Assembly: GCF_000336715.1 (NCBI RefSeq)
Contig: NZ_AOMF01000171.1
Span: 1 to 64,000 of the forward strand
DNA length: 64,000 nt
Direction of reading: 5' to 3'
Source: Halococcus thailandensis JCM 13552
Lineage (GTDB): Archaea; Halobacteriota; Halobacteria; Halobacteriales; Halococcaceae
Positions 33,663-42,414 of this stretch are shown piece after piece (the first letter of the stretch is position 1; every line of letters begins with the position of its first letter). Position numbers and translations under genes: made by a program. The notes beneath the pieces are model-generated. The model was not told the origin of the DNA. It saw nothing but the letters and a program-made list of their open reading frames with translations, and did no database searches.

Positions 33663-34916
33663 ATGACAGAGACAATCAACCCCTTCGAGAGCTTCCGGAC
33701 GCAGCTCGACGAGGCTGCGGGCTTTCTCGATCTCTCTGATGGCGAACTCGAACGGCTCAAACAGCCCGAGCGCATGCTCGAAACCACCCTCTCGGTCGAA
33801 CGCGACGACGGCTCGCTCACGACGCTCACCGCTTTTCGCTCACAGTTCAACGGCGATCGCGGCCCGTACAAGGGTGGGATCCGCTACCATCCGAACGTCT
33901 CACGCGACGAGGTGAAGGCGCTCTCGGGTTGGATGGCCTACAAATGTGCGCTCGTCGACGTCCCGTTCGGCGGCGGCAAGGGTGGCATCGTCATCGACCC
34001 ACACGACTACTCCGAGACGGAGCTCGAAAGCATCACGCGCGCGTTCGCCACCGAACTCCGCCCGCTGGTCGGCCCGGATCGCGATATCCCCGCACCGGAC
34101 GTCAACACTGGCCAGCGCGAGATGAACTGGTTCAAGGACACCTACGAACAGCTCGAAGACGTCACCGCTCCCGGCGTCGTCACCGGCAAATCGCTCGACG
34201 CCGGCGGCAGCGAGGGCCGCGTCGAGGCGACGGGCCGCTCGGTGATGCTCACCGCCCGCGAGGCCTTCGACTACCTCGACATCGAGATGGATGGCGCGTC
34301 GGTCGCCGTCCAGGGCTACGGCAACGCCGGCGCGATCGCCGCCAGCCTGCTCGAAGACCGCGGCGCGAACATCGTCTCGGTCTCCGACTCCAGCGGCGCG
34401 ATCTACGACCCGAACGGGCTCGACGCCGACGCGGTCAGCGATCACAAAACCGAAACCGGCTGCGTCGCCGACTACCCGAGCACCAAGGAACTCACGAACG
34501 AGGAACTGCTGACGCTCGACGTCGATCTCCTCATTCCGGCAGCGCTCGAAAACGCCATCGACGAAGCGACCGCCGAGGAACTCGCCGCCGACATCGTCAT
34601 CGAGGCCGCCAACGGCCCGCTCACACCCGCCGCCGACGACGTACTCGCCGACCGCGACGTCTACGTCCTCCCCGATATCCTCGCCAACGCCGGCGGCGTC
34701 ACCGTCTCCTACTTCGAATGGGTCCAGAACCGCCAGCGCTTCCACTGGACCGAAGAGCGCGTCAACGACGAGCTCGAAGCCGTCATCGAGAACGCCTTCG
34801 CGGCGCTCGTCGACGCCTACGAGGAGCGCGACCTCCCCAGCCTGCGCACCGCCGCCTACGTCATCGCCATCCAGCGCGTGCTTGACGCCGCCGAGAAGAA
34901 CGGACGCTTCCCCTGA
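33663..34916 (+). CDS. Glutamate dehydrogenase (second of two)
   Basis: A 417-residue enzyme of the same family as the product at 31448, with [54 protein letters not shown] and [20 protein letters not shown]. It shares the same layout but many positions differ ([16 protein letters not shown] in place of [16 protein letters not shown]), so this is an old paralogue, not a recent copy. Paralogues in haloarchaea often differ in NAD or NADP use, allowing separate biosynthetic and catabolic roles. It has its own 67-base upstream gap with an AGTTG...CAACT inverted pair at 33600-33615. Confidence 0.9.
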   Translation: MTETINPFESFRTQLDEAAGFLDLSDGELERLKQPERMLETTLSVERDDGSLTTLTAFRSQFNGDRGPYKGGIRYHPNVSRDEVKALSGWMAYKCALVDVPFGGGKGGIVIDPHDYSETELESITRAFATELRPLVGPDRDIPAPDVNTGQREMNWFKDTYEQLEDVTAPGVVTGKSLDAGGSEGRVEATGRSVMLTAREAFDYLDIEMDGASVAVQGYGNAGAIAASLLEDRGANIVSVSDSSGAIYDPNGLDADAVSDHKTETGCVADYPSTKELTNEELLTLDVDLLIPAALENAIDEATAEELAADIVIEAANGPLTPAADDVLADRDVYVLPDILANAGGVTVSYFEWVQNRQRFHWTEERVNDELEAVIENAFAALVDAYEERDLPSLRTAAYVIAIQRVLDAAEKNGRFP

Positions 34917-35244
34917 AAGCCCTCGCGGGCGCTCGGCGCGCCCGCTCGCCCTTTTCATGTGCTCAAAAACGCCGCAGCGCGGCGTTTTTGGCATGCGAAA
35001 AATCTCCGATTTTTCAGCACCACCAGGCCGCAACCGCAACGCATTGCGCGTGCCGGGCGCGTGGCCCGGCCCGCGCTCAAGCCCCCGTCCCTCCCCGTGC
35101 GGCTGCGATGAACGCCATCGCAGCCGCGTGGCACTCCTCCCGCAACCGTACCGCACAGCTACCGCTAACCGCACCCCTACCGCACCACACCCACACCGCC
35201 CGCCACCGCACTGCCATAGCACCCCAAACCGCCAACAGCACCGC
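34917..35244. other. Gene-free stretch between convergent genes
   Basis: No coding frame is supported. The left two thirds hold five hairpins in a row (see the separate entry). The right third (about 35130-35244) is a degenerate run of ACCGC/CCGCA units, for example TACCGCACAGCTACCGCTAA, with no gene. The stretch separates the 3' ends of the glutamate dehydrogenase and TctA-type genes. Confidence 0.6.
34925..35127. repeat. Row of five perfect inverted repeats
   Basis: The hairpins are: 34925-34945 (GCGGGCGC, loop TCGGC, GCGCCCGC); 34964-34990 (CAAAAACGCCGC, loop AGC, GCGGCGTTTTTG); 34997-35015 (GAAAAATC, loop TCC, GATTTTTC); 35052-35070 (GCCGGGC, loop GCGTG, GCCCGGC); and 35099-35127 (GCGGCTGCGATG, loop AACGC, CATCGCAGCCGC). 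The second and third end in T-runs on either strand and could terminate both convergent transcripts. The number and perfection exceed what termination would need. Confidence 0.7.
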
Positions 35245-36486
35245 TCAGATCCCCAGCATCAGCGGCCCCATCAACACACCCATCAGATGCACGCGGCGCG
35301 CGCCGAGCATCGCGGGCACCAATCCAACTAGCGCGCTCGCACAGAACGCACCCACACCAACGAACCCCGAAAAGAGGTACGCGAGCACGACCAGCAGACA
35401 GAGCACGCCGACCGAGAGATAGGTGTAATCGACCCGCCCGACCGTCCGCAGATATCGATCGCCGACGAGCGGCACGAGCACGAACCCGACACCGGCGGCG
35501 AGCCCGACCCCCGCCAGCAAGAGCGGGAGATCGAGCGGCACGCCGGTCGAATCGAGCGCGACCAACACTCCCGTGCGGGGCGATCCGAGCGCGACGAGCG
35601 CGAACAGAGCGAAGATCGTGTTGCTGGTGTTGACGCCGCTCGTCGCGACCAGAAAGCCACGTGCGCCGTCGTCGTTCGGAACCGCGGGCAGCGTCACTGT
35701 TGCCGCGACGGCCGCCGACACGCCCGGGAGATAGCCCACGATCGCACCCGACACCGTCCCGACGAGCGCCGTCAGCCCGATCGTCCGCCGGGGCGTCGTC
35801 ACCGCCGCATCGGCCTGCTCTGGCACCCCGGCCCCGTCGATCGCCTCGATCAACACCGGCGCACCGAACAACCCGGCGAACAGCGGCATCAACATCCCAC
35901 CGCTCGCGAGCGGCGCGCTCGGCTCGATATCGAGCGTCAGCCAGCCCAGTCCGGCACTCAGGAGAAATGAGAGCAACCCTCCGACGCGCGCCGAATTCGA
36001 TCGCTCGGTAACGATCAGAAAGAGCACGATCCCGGCCAGTACGAGCGGCAGCCGCGCCCGCACCATCGGATATACGGCCACCATCAGCTCCGTCATCGGC
36101 AGCGCGAGCGGCACGGCGAGAACGACCGCGAGCGCACTCCCGAGCGCCGACAGCCGCAACGCCTCGCGCCCGCGTCCCGCGATCACGAGCCGATGACCCG
36201 GCAGCGCCGACGCAGCCATCGCCGCATCGGGAACGCCGAGCGCGAGCGTCGGCACCACGTCGAGAAAGGTGTGCGTGACGCCGGCAGCCAACATCGCCGC
36301 CCCGACGAACAGCGCGGGCCCCGGCACCTGCGGCGCGGCCGCCGCCAACAGCAGCGCGAAGTTGTTCGCGTGCAGCCCGGGCACGAGACCGCTTACCGTC
36401 CCGAGCGCGATCCCGCCGGCGACGAACCCGAGCGCCGGGAGTGCGGATTCGGGGGCGAACACCACGCTCTCGGCCAGCGATACCAT
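35245..36486 (-). CDS. TctA/DUF112-type transporter membrane protein
   Basis: A 413-residue integral membrane protein with about ten hydrophobic segments. The N-terminal repeat has FVAGGIALGTVSGLVPGLHANNFA and a second half LVGTVSGAIVGYLPGVSAAVAATV; this doubled GLxPGxH/GYLPGxS pattern is typical of TctA, the large membrane subunit of tripartite tricarboxylate transporters, and its archaeal DUF112 branch. No periplasmic binding protein or small TctB subunit gene is next to it, so it may act alone or with distant partners. The substrate is unknown. Confidence 0.8.
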   Translation of the reverse strand: MVSLAESVVFAPESALPALGFVAGGIALGTVSGLVPGLHANNFALLLAAAAPQVPGPALFVGAAMLAAGVTHTFLDVVPTLALGVPDAAMAASALPGHRLVIAGRGREALRLSALGSALAVVLAVPLALPMTELMVAVYPMVRARLPLVLAGIVLFLIVTERSNSARVGGLLSFLLSAGLGWLTLDIEPSAPLASGGMLMPLFAGLFGAPVLIEAIDGAGVPEQADAAVTTPRRTIGLTALVGTVSGAIVGYLPGVSAAVAATVTLPAVPNDDGARGFLVATSGVNTSNTIFALFALVALGSPRTGVLVALDSTGVPLDLPLLLAGVGLAAGVGFVLVPLVGDRYLRTVGRVDYTYLSVGVLCLLVVLAYLFSGFVGVGAFCASALVGLVPAMLGARRVHLMGVLMGPLMLGI

Positions 36487-36579
36487 CCGCTACGGGATGG
36501 CTGCGTCATCCGCCGTAAACGCTCGCATCGCTATCCGCGACGAATAAATCGAGAATTGAGTGGGTTGGGAGGTGTCTGC

Positions 36580-36921
36580 TCAGCCGAACAGCTCGCCGAG
36601 GCCCTCGCCGCCAGCGTCGTCGTCTTCGTCGTCGTCCGCTTCGGCTTCCTCTTCGGCCTCGTCGGCTTCCTCCTCGGCCTCGTCGGTGTCGGCCTCGCCG
36701 CCGGCCGCTGCGCCACCGGCACCGCCAGCGCCGCCCGCGGGCACTGCGGCGGCCTGCTCGACGGCGTCCTCGATGTCGACGTCTTCGAGGGCGGCCACGA
36801 GCGCCTTCACGCGCGACTCCTCGACGTCCGCACCGGCCGCTTCGAGGATGTCCGTGACGTTTGCTTCGTTGATCTCTTCGTCCGTCTCGTTCAGGATGAG
36901 TGCTGCGTAAACGTATTCCAT
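36580..36921 (-). CDS. rpl12: Ribosomal protein P1/L12
   Basis: A 113-residue stalk protein that recruits translation factors. The helical N-terminal dimerisation part begins EYVYAALILNETDEEINEAN. An Ala/Gly hinge follows, then an acidic tail ending EGLGELFG, the factor-binding motif shared with L10. It is the last gene of the L1-L10-L12 operon, 19 bases after L10. The start at 36921 is set by homology. Confidence 0.95.
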   Translation of the reverse strand: MEYVYAALILNETDEEINEANVTDILEAAGADVEESRVKALVAALEDVDIEDAVEQAAAVPAGGAGGAGGAAAGGEADTDEAEEEADEAEEEAEADDDEDDDAGGEGLGELFG

Positions 36922-36940
36922 TGTTGTATCAGTAGTGTTT

Positions 36941-37981
36941 TCAGCCGAACATTTCGCCGAGACCCTCGCCCGCGTCGCCACCATCGTCATCGTCGTCTTC
37001 GTCGTCGGCGTCAGCGTCGGGTTCGGACTCGGTGTCGGCCGATTGGTCGTCGCTCGATTCGTCGTCGCCCGTCTCGGCAGGGGCCGTGACACCGCGGAGC
37101 TCCTCGGGCAGGGCCTCCTCGTCGTCGATGTTGGCCGCGAGCGCGCGCATCTGTGCGTCCGCGCGGCTCACGAGATCGTCGGCGAGGGCCGGGCTGGCGA
37201 TCGCTGCCTCCAGACCGAGGCTCTTGGCCTCGGTGCTGCCCTTGCCGAGCAGCGTCCCGGCGGTCTCTGCGGTCGGGTAGGCTGCGTTGACCGAGAGGTT
37301 CCGCCCGGCGGCGGCGGCCGCCTCGACGTCCGCCCGGTACTCGTCGATGTCGATGGCCAGCTCGTCGGGTTCGAACAGGATGCCGTCGGCGTAGACGCTT
37401 CTGAGATCGAGGCCCACTTCCTTGGGCTCGATCTCGAGCTCGCCGAGCACGTTCGCGAGGGTCTGCGAGACCTCCTCGCCCTCCTCCAGTACTGTGGAGT
37501 CCTCGGTGACCTGAATCGAACCGTCCATGATTCGCGCGGCTGCGCCGACCTGCTGGAGTTCGCCGACGAACGGCCCCGGGTCGATCCCGGTGTCGCCCTC
37601 GGGGATCTCGATTGGGTTGGGTGCGACCTCGCCGGCGTTGATCGGTGCCGGCGTCTTCGAGGCCTCGAGCTCCCGGTAGAGACCGAACGGGTTTGCGTCG
37701 GCACCGATCAGTCCGACCTGTCCGTCGACCTCGTCGATCAGCTCCTCGACGCCGTCGTCGGCGTCGTCGAGCGCGCGCACCAACAGCGTGTTGCGCGCGA
37801 CGCGAAGCTCGGCCGAGCCGTGGAGATCGCGGCGCATCGCCTGAAGCTGTCGGCTCGGGATCCCCGCGATGGAGACGATGCCGACGCTCTCGTACGTCTC
37901 GATGAGCTCGGCGAGATCGGCGACTTCCTCGCGCTTCCAGTCGGGAACCGTCTCGGTCTGGTGGTCGCCCTCGGCGGACAT
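36941..37981 (-). CDS. rpl10: Ribosomal protein L10 (P0)
   Basis: A 346-residue stalk base protein. The RNA-binding part begins [20 protein letters not shown], and the middle carries the archaeal P0 insertion. The C terminus is acidic and ends EGLGEMFG like L12. It overlaps the L1 stop (ATGA). The length matches haloarchaeal L10. The identical-type C-terminal ends allow both proteins to bind the same factors. Confidence 0.95.
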   Translation of the reverse strand: MSAEGDHQTETVPDWKREEVADLAELIETYESVGIVSIAGIPSRQLQAMRRDLHGSAELRVARNTLLVRALDDADDGVEELIDEVDGQVGLIGADANPFGLYRELEASKTPAPINAGEVAPNPIEIPEGDTGIDPGPFVGELQQVGAAARIMDGSIQVTEDSTVLEEGEEVSQTLANVLGELEIEPKEVGLDLRSVYADGILFEPDELAIDIDEYRADVEAAAAAGRNLSVNAAYPTAETAGTLLGKGSTEAKSLGLEAAIASPALADDLVSRADAQMRALAANIDDEEALPEELRGVTAPAETGDDESSDDQSADTESEPDADADDEDDDDDGGDAGEGLGEMFG

Positions 37982-38619
37982 CAGGCCACCTCCACGGACG
38001 GCCCCATCGTCGTTTTCACGTACATCGTATCGATGTTGAGGGGACCCTTCTCGAGGTTGGCTTCGAGCCGCCGGACGATGACGTCGATGTTGTCGGCGAT
38101 CTCGTCGGCGCTCATGTCGGCCGCGCCCACTCGTGTGTGGAACGTTCGCCGATCGCGGCTTCTGAGCTGCACGGTGTTTTTCATCCGATTGATCGTCTCG
38201 ACGACGTCGTCGTCGGGCTGGAGCGGCGTGGGCATCTTCCCGCGGGGGCCCAGCACCGTCCCGAGATACCGACCGATGTCCTGCATCATGTCGGCCTCGG
38301 CGATGAAGAAGTTCGTCTCGCCGGCGAGGTCTTTGGCCTCGTCGTCGTCATCCCCGAGCTCTTCGAGCTCGTCACCGTCGAGGACGTCGTCGGCGACCTC
38401 CTCGGCGCGGAGGGCAGTCTCGCCCTCGGCGAAGACGACGATGCGGGTCTCCTGGCCAGTGCCTTCTGGAAGAACGATGCTCTCGTCGACGCGGTTCGAT
38501 GGATCGTCGAGGTCGAGATCGCGCAGGTTGACGGCGAGATCCACCGTCTCACCGAAGTTCCGCGGTGGGGCCTCGTCGAGTGCGCGTGTCACGGCCTCTT
38601 CTATGTCCTGATCTGCCAT
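37981..38619 (-). CDS. rpl1: Ribosomal protein L1
   Basis: A 212-residue protein of the L1 stalk, which moves deacylated tRNA. Features include [21 protein letters not shown] at the N terminus and the domain II motif [21 protein letters not shown]. The C terminus [11 protein letters not shown] is typical. It is the first gene of the operon and has a GGAGGTGG ribosome binding site ending three bases before the ATG. In archaea and bacteria L1 can repress its own operon by binding the mRNA; the leader here is structured. Confidence 0.95.
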   Translation of the reverse strand: MADQDIEEAVTRALDEAPPRNFGETVDLAVNLRDLDLDDPSNRVDESIVLPEGTGQETRIVVFAEGETALRAEEVADDVLDGDELEELGDDDDEAKDLAGETNFFIAEADMMQDIGRYLGTVLGPRGKMPTPLQPDDDVVETINRMKNTVQLRSRDRRTFHTRVGAADMSADEIADNIDVIVRRLEANLEKGPLNIDTMYVKTTMGPSVEVA

Positions 38620-38680
38620 TTTCCACCTCCGTAGTACGCCTTCACGGCTGCTACGGCGTGAAACAGGCGACGCCTGTCTC
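38620..38680 (-). promoter_or_regulatory. Leader of the L1 operon, candidate L1-binding site
   Basis: Between the TATA-like box and the L1 start lie two adjacent hairpins: TTCACG (38641-38646) with CGTGAA (38657-38662), and ACAGGC (38663-38668) with GCCTGT (38672-38677). Autoregulation by L1 binding its mRNA is known in several prokaryotes; which stem would be recognised is inferred. Confidence 0.4.
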
Positions 38681-38703
38681 GTCGTAAAACCACCGCCGTG
38701 TCC

Positions 38704-38710
38704 GTTTAAA
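38704..38710 (-). promoter_or_regulatory. TATA-like box of the L1 operon
   Basis: GTTTAAA on the minus strand, about 85-90 bases before the L1 ATG, leaves a leader of about 60 bases. Confidence 0.5.
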
Positions 38711-38728
38711 CTCGTCGAAGCGGACCGA

Positions 38729-38992
38729 CTACTCGACGAGATCGGGTTCGTCGTCCTGTCGCGTCCACTCCAGTTCGAACTCGACGGTTCGCTCGGCCGC
38801 GCCGAATCGCGGCGACTCCTCCTCGACTTCGACCTCGAACTCGCAGGGATCGGTCGGGTCGATGCGGACGTGCTCGCCGCCGACGGCGAGGGTAAGCTCG
38901 CCATCGCTCCGCAGCTCCTCGGCGAAACTCTCGAAGATATCGGCGACCGCTTCACGACTCAGTTCGCGCTCGGTTTCGTACTCTTCTGACAT
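38729..38992 (-). CDS. Amphi-Trp domain protein
   Basis: An 87-residue acidic protein. [20 protein letters not shown] forms an N-terminal helix. [16 protein letters not shown] and [13 protein letters not shown] form strands that end in the Trp-containing motif of the amphi-Trp family. These small domains are widespread in haloarchaea and their role is unknown. It lies between L11 and the L1 operon on the same strand. Confidence 0.78.
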   Translation of the reverse strand: MSEEYETERELSREAVADIFESFAEELRSDGELTLAVGGEHVRIDPTDPCEFEVEVEEESPRFGAAERTVEFELEWTRQDDEPDLVE

Positions 38993-39075
38993 GCTCGCGG
39001 GACTACACCGGAGCGATGCCTAAACCTACCGGTATCGTTCGGATATGTGATACGGAAACGAACCGGTCGTTCGTG

Positions 39076-39090
39076 CACAGTTCGACTGTG
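39076..39090. terminator. Hairpin after the L11 gene
   Basis: CACAGT, loop TCG, ACTGTG forms a perfect stem about 47 bases past the L11 stop on the minus strand. It could end or stabilise the L11 transcript. Confidence 0.3.
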
Positions 39091-39136
39091 AGAGAACAGC
39101 GAGGACGCCAATGCGTCCCGCGTGGCGCTCGCGTAG

Positions 39137-39616
39137 TTACGCTTCCGCGAGCACGTCGTCGTACTGGCCGTCGTCGACGCGGTCGTCGAAGGTGCGTGCG
39201 TCCTCGCCGTCGATGGTCACGCCGAGCGAGACGCAGGTGCCGGCGACTTCCTTGGCGGCGCTTTTGGTGCCGTAGGCCAGCAGGTCGGGCCCTTTCTGCT
39301 CGGCGACCTGTTTGACCTCCTCGACCGAGATGTCGGCGACGAAGTCCTTCTGGGGTTCGCCGCTGCCCGTCTCGAAGCCCGCCGTGTCCTTGACGAGCGC
39401 CGCGGTCGGCGGTACACCGACCGAGATCGAGAACGCGCCGTCGTCCTCGTAGTCGACGGTGACGGGGACTTCCATCCCGTCGAACGCTTCGGTTTCGTCG
39501 TTGATGTCGCTCACGACCTCCTGGACGTTCACCGGCGTCGGGCCGAGCTCCGGGCCGAGCGGCGGCCCCGGATCGGCCTCCCCGCCGGGAACGAGCACTT
39601 CGATGGTTCCAGCCAT
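39137..39616 (-). CDS. rpl11: Ribosomal protein L11
   Basis: A 159-residue protein of the GTPase-associated centre. The N terminus IEVLVPGGEADPGPPLGPELGP carries the Pro-rich thiostrepton-site motif. FSISVGVPPTAALVKDTAG and LAYGTKSAAKEVAGTCVSLG complete both domains. It stands apart from the L1 operon and is divergent from the GTPase gene at 39803. Confidence 0.95.
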   Translation of the reverse strand: MAGTIEVLVPGGEADPGPPLGPELGPTPVNVQEVVSDINDETEAFDGMEVPVTVDYEDDGAFSISVGVPPTAALVKDTAGFETGSGEPQKDFVADISVEEVKQVAEQKGPDLLAYGTKSAAKEVAGTCVSLGVTIDGEDARTFDDRVDDGQYDDVLAEA

Positions 39617-39802
39617 ATCCGGAGAATCGTCGCCGCGAGGTTAAGGATTGCTTTTCTACTGTCGGAAGAACTCCCACTCGTCGTCGTGCGAGCGTTTCGC
39701 CCTCTCTCGGTTGTCACGGGAGCCCACGTCCCGAGCGCCGACCGACAGTATCGGCGAGCGGATGTGAAGGACTTTTCGACGCCCATGCCTCATCTCCGGG
39801 CG

Positions 39803-40912
39803 ATGGGGCTGGAAGACGAGATCGAGGACCTCCGCGACGAGATAGCGGAGACGCCGTACAACAAGTCCACGGAGGCCCACATCGGGCGGCTGAAGTCGAA
39901 ACTCGCCGAGAAAAAGGAGAAGCTCGAAAACCAGTCCTCCGCCGGCGGTGGCCAGGGCTACTCGGTCGAGCAGACCGGCGACGCGACCGTGGCGCTCGTC
40001 GGCATGCCGAGCGCGGGCAAATCCACGCTGTTGAACGCGCTCACGAACGCCGAAAGCGAGGTCGGTTCCTACGAGTTCACGACGCTCGACGTGAACCCCG
40101 GCATGCTCAAACACAAAGGGGCCAACATCCAGCTGCTCGACGTGCCCGGGCTGATCGAGGGCGCGGCGGGCGGTCGCGGTGGCGGCCAGGAGGTGCTCTC
40201 GGTGATCCGGACCGCCGATCTCGTCGTATTCGTCCTCTCGGTGTTCGAGATCGAACAGTACGCACCGCTCGCGCGTGAACTCTACGAGAACAAGATCCGC
40301 CTCGACAGCCGGCCCCCGAGGGTGCGCATCACGCCGAAGGGCAAGGGCGGTATCGACGTCACGACCGCCCCGGAGGTCGATCTCGCCGACGACACCGTTC
40401 GTGAGGTGCTCCGCGAGCGCGGCTACGTCAACGCCGACGTCGCTATTACCGAATCCGTCGATCTCGACGGACTGCTCGACGGGATCCTCGACAACCGGGT
40501 GTATCTCCCCTCGCTGGTCACCGTGAACAAGGCCGACCTCATCGAGCGCGACTATCTCGATACCGTGAACGAGGAGCTCCGTGCAGAGGATATCGACCCG
40601 GAGGAAGCGATCTTCATCAGCGCCGCGGAAGGGAAAGGTCTCGACGCGCTCACCGATCGCATCTGGGACGCGCTGGGACTCATCCGCATCTATATGGACA
40701 AGCCTGGCCGCGGGACGGACTACGAGGAGCCGCTGATCCTCGAAGCCGGCCAGACCGTCGGCGACGCCTGCGAGAAACTCGGCGGTGAGCTGGAAGACCG
40801 GTTCCGCTTCGCGCGCGTATCGGGCCCGAGCGCGAAACACGACGAGCAGCAGGTCGGCACCGACCACCAGCTCCGCGACGAGGACGTCCTCCGTATCGTC
40901 GCCCGTCGCTGA
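39803..40912 (+). CDS. DRG-type GTP-binding protein (OBG family with TGS domain)
   Basis: A 369-residue GTPase related to eukaryotic Drg/Rbg proteins, which bind ribosomes. A helical N terminus (EDEIEDLRDEIAETPYNKST) precedes the G domain: G1 VGMPSAGKSTLLN, G3 DVPGLIEGAAGGRGGG and G4 VNKADL. The C-terminal TGS domain begins LIRIYMDKPGRGTDYEEP. The ATG at 39803 (MGLEDEIEDL) is preferred over 39785 by family convention. Its stop overlaps the next ATG. Confidence 0.92.
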   Translation: MGLEDEIEDLRDEIAETPYNKSTEAHIGRLKSKLAEKKEKLENQSSAGGGQGYSVEQTGDATVALVGMPSAGKSTLLNALTNAESEVGSYEFTTLDVNPGMLKHKGANIQLLDVPGLIEGAAGGRGGGQEVLSVIRTADLVVFVLSVFEIEQYAPLARELYENKIRLDSRPPRVRITPKGKGGIDVTTAPEVDLADDTVREVLRERGYVNADVAITESVDLDGLLDGILDNRVYLPSLVTVNKADLIERDYLDTVNEELRAEDIDPEEAIFISAAEGKGLDALTDRIWDALGLIRIYMDKPGRGTDYEEPLILEAGQTVGDACEKLGGELEDRFRFARVSGPSAKHDEQQVGTDHQLRDEDVLRIVARR

Positions 40913-41349
40913 TGGCCGGTGTCTACGCTCGGCGACGACTACTCGCCGTGATCGTGCTCGGGCTCGTTCCCTGGACGATCGTCACCGGTGCCATGCTCAC
41001 GTTCGTCTTCCCGTTCGGACTCGCGAACACGACGCCGCTGCATCTCACGCCACTCACCGACTACCTCCGATTCGCCGGCGGGTTCGCCGCGCTGCCCGGA
41101 TTCCTGCGCGCGTGGCCGACGAGTGTATTGCTCTATCTCGGTGCGCTGATCAGCGCCGTCGGTGGCGTTCTCGGTCGCGAAGATCGGCGCGTGACGGGTG
41201 GGCTGCTCGTCCTCGCCGGCGTGAGCCATCTGGGTCTCGCCGTCGGCTTCCTGCGCACCGGTCGACTGGCAATCCCGCTCGGGCCGATCTTGGCGCTCGC
41301 GCTCGCGTGGTGGTGTTACTGGCCCGCACTGCGACGGACGGTCCCGTAG
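40912..41349 (+). CDS. Haloarchaeal four-helix membrane protein (TIGR04206-like)
   Basis: A 145-residue protein with hydrophobic segments at about residues 9-32, 66-86, 91-110 and 117-136. The N terminus LLAVIVLGLVPWTIVTG followed by FPFGLANTTPLHLTPLTDYL resembles the haloarchaeal TIGR04206 family. It begins in the last base of the GTPase stop (TGATG), so it is co-translated. Function unknown. Confidence 0.72.
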   Translation: MAGVYARRRLLAVIVLGLVPWTIVTGAMLTFVFPFGLANTTPLHLTPLTDYLRFAGGFAALPGFLRAWPTSVLLYLGALISAVGGVLGREDRRVTGGLLVLAGVSHLGLAVGFLRTGRLAIPLGPILALALAWWCYWPALRRTVP

Positions 41350-41380
41350 TCTTTTGCCCGCGCGACGGGTACGGCGGCGC

Positions 41381-42148
41381 ATGGACGCACTGCTCGACCA
41401 CACGATGATGCGGGTCGCGGATCTCGACGAATCGATCGACTGGTACGGGACGCATTTCGATTACGAGGAGAAGGGACGGATGGAGGCAGACACGTTCACG
41501 AATGTCTTCATGGGGCCCGAAGACGCCCACGAGGACGCTGCGCTCCTCGAACTCACCTACAACCACGACGGGCGCTCCTACGAGCTCGGTGATGCGTGGG
41601 GCCACATCGCAGTCAGAGTTCCAGAGGGCGAACTCGAAGCAGCCTACGACGAGTTGATGGACGAGGGTGTCGAAGACTACCGCGATCCCGAATCCTGTGG
41701 CGGGCGTTACGCGTTCGTGAAGGACCCCGACGGCCACGAGATCGAGATCGTCCAGCGCGACCACGGGGCGAAGTGGAGCATCGACCACACGATGATGCGC
41801 GTCACCGACGCCGACGAGCAGATCGGCTTCTGGACCCGGAAGTTCGAGTACGACGAGCGTCCCGAGGGCCGCTGGGAGGCCGATTCCTTCGCGAACTACT
41901 TCGTCGAGCCAACCGACGCACCCGAGGAGGCGATGAGCGTCGAACTCACCTACAACTACGACGACCGCTCCTACGAGATGGGTGATGCCTGGGGTCACGT
42001 CGCGGTGCGCGCCGACGATCTCGACGACGCCTGGGACACCCTCATGACCCGCGGCGCGGCGGACTACCGCGATCCCGAATCCTGCGACCACCAGTACGCC
42101 TTCACGAAGGATTCGGATGGCCACGAGATCGAGATCGTGACGCAGTAG
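41381..42148 (+). CDS. Double-domain VOC protein, glyoxalase I-like
   Basis: A 255-residue protein made of two tandem vicinal-oxygen-chelate domains. Each begins LDHTMMRVADLDESIDWYG or IDHTMMRVTDADEQIGFWT, and ends with the metal ligand motif DPDGHEIEIVQ or DSDGHEIEIVT. The pair fits lactoylglutathione lyase, with His and Glu ligands in both halves. Haloarchaea lack glutathione but make gamma-glutamylcysteine, and the glutamate-cysteine ligase gene follows at 42448, so a gamma-glutamylcysteine hemithioacetal is a plausible substrate. A GTCTTTTG box about 25-30 bases before the ATG suggests a leaderless mRNA. Confidence 0.82.
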   Translation: MDALLDHTMMRVADLDESIDWYGTHFDYEEKGRMEADTFTNVFMGPEDAHEDAALLELTYNHDGRSYELGDAWGHIAVRVPEGELEAAYDELMDEGVEDYRDPESCGGRYAFVKDPDGHEIEIVQRDHGAKWSIDHTMMRVTDADEQIGFWTRKFEYDERPEGRWEADSFANYFVEPTDAPEEAMSVELTYNYDDRSYEMGDAWGHVAVRADDLDDAWDTLMTRGAADYRDPESCDHQYAFTKDSDGHEIEIVTQ

Positions 42149-42157
42149 CGGCGGCGA

Positions 42158-42225
42158 TACTGTGCGGTGGCGGTGTGGCGCTGTGCGGTTGCGGTGCGAG
42201 GACGGTTTGCGGTAGCGGGCAGTGA
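42158..42225 (+). repeat. Degenerate GCGGT tract
   Basis: A run of imperfect GCGGT/GCGGTT units, for example TGCGGTTGCGGTGCGAGG, lies just after the glyoxalase gene. It is the reverse complement type of the ACCGC tract at 35130-35244. Confidence 0.45.
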
Positions 42226-42247
42226 GTGATCGTACCGCGAGCGAACG

Positions 42248-42266
42248 CGCGGCGCGAAGCGCCGCG
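42248..42266. repeat. Perfect hairpin with three-base loop
   Basis: CGCGGCGC, loop GAA, GCGCCGCG. It lies in the gene-free region between the glyoxalase and glutamate-cysteine ligase genes, 35 bases before the dispersed repeat. Confidence 0.5.
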
Positions 42267-42300
42267 GCTGGCGCGAACGGCGCAGCCGTGAGCGCGAAGT

Positions 42301-42413
42301 GAGCGAGCGGGCCGAGGAATCCCTGAGTGATACGAGGGGATGACGACGGCTTTTGGTCCAGATTCTGCCAGGGAGGGGGCGCGCCTCGCGCGACCGACCG
42401 CAGCAAAAGGTGG
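42301..42413 (+). repeat. Dispersed intergenic repeat, copy 2
   Basis: The left end GAGCGAGCGGGCC (42301-42313), core CGGCTTTTGGTCCAGATT (42347-42364) with CTGCCA, and right end GCAGCAAAAGGTGG (42400-42413) align with the inverted copy at 63677-63780. The right end joins directly to the CTTTTAAC box of the gshA promoter. Confidence 0.65.
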
Positions 42414-42414
42414 G

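Noticed and set aside
31448-34916. Recent tandem duplication of glutamate dehydrogenase
   Set aside because: The two proteins share motifs but differ at many positions along the chain, so they are old paralogues rather than a recent copy.
34882-35422. Overlapping plus-strand frames in the hairpin/ACCGC region
   Set aside because: They translate inverted repeats and ACCGC runs into Pro/Thr/His-rich nonsense and run into the TctA gene in antisense.
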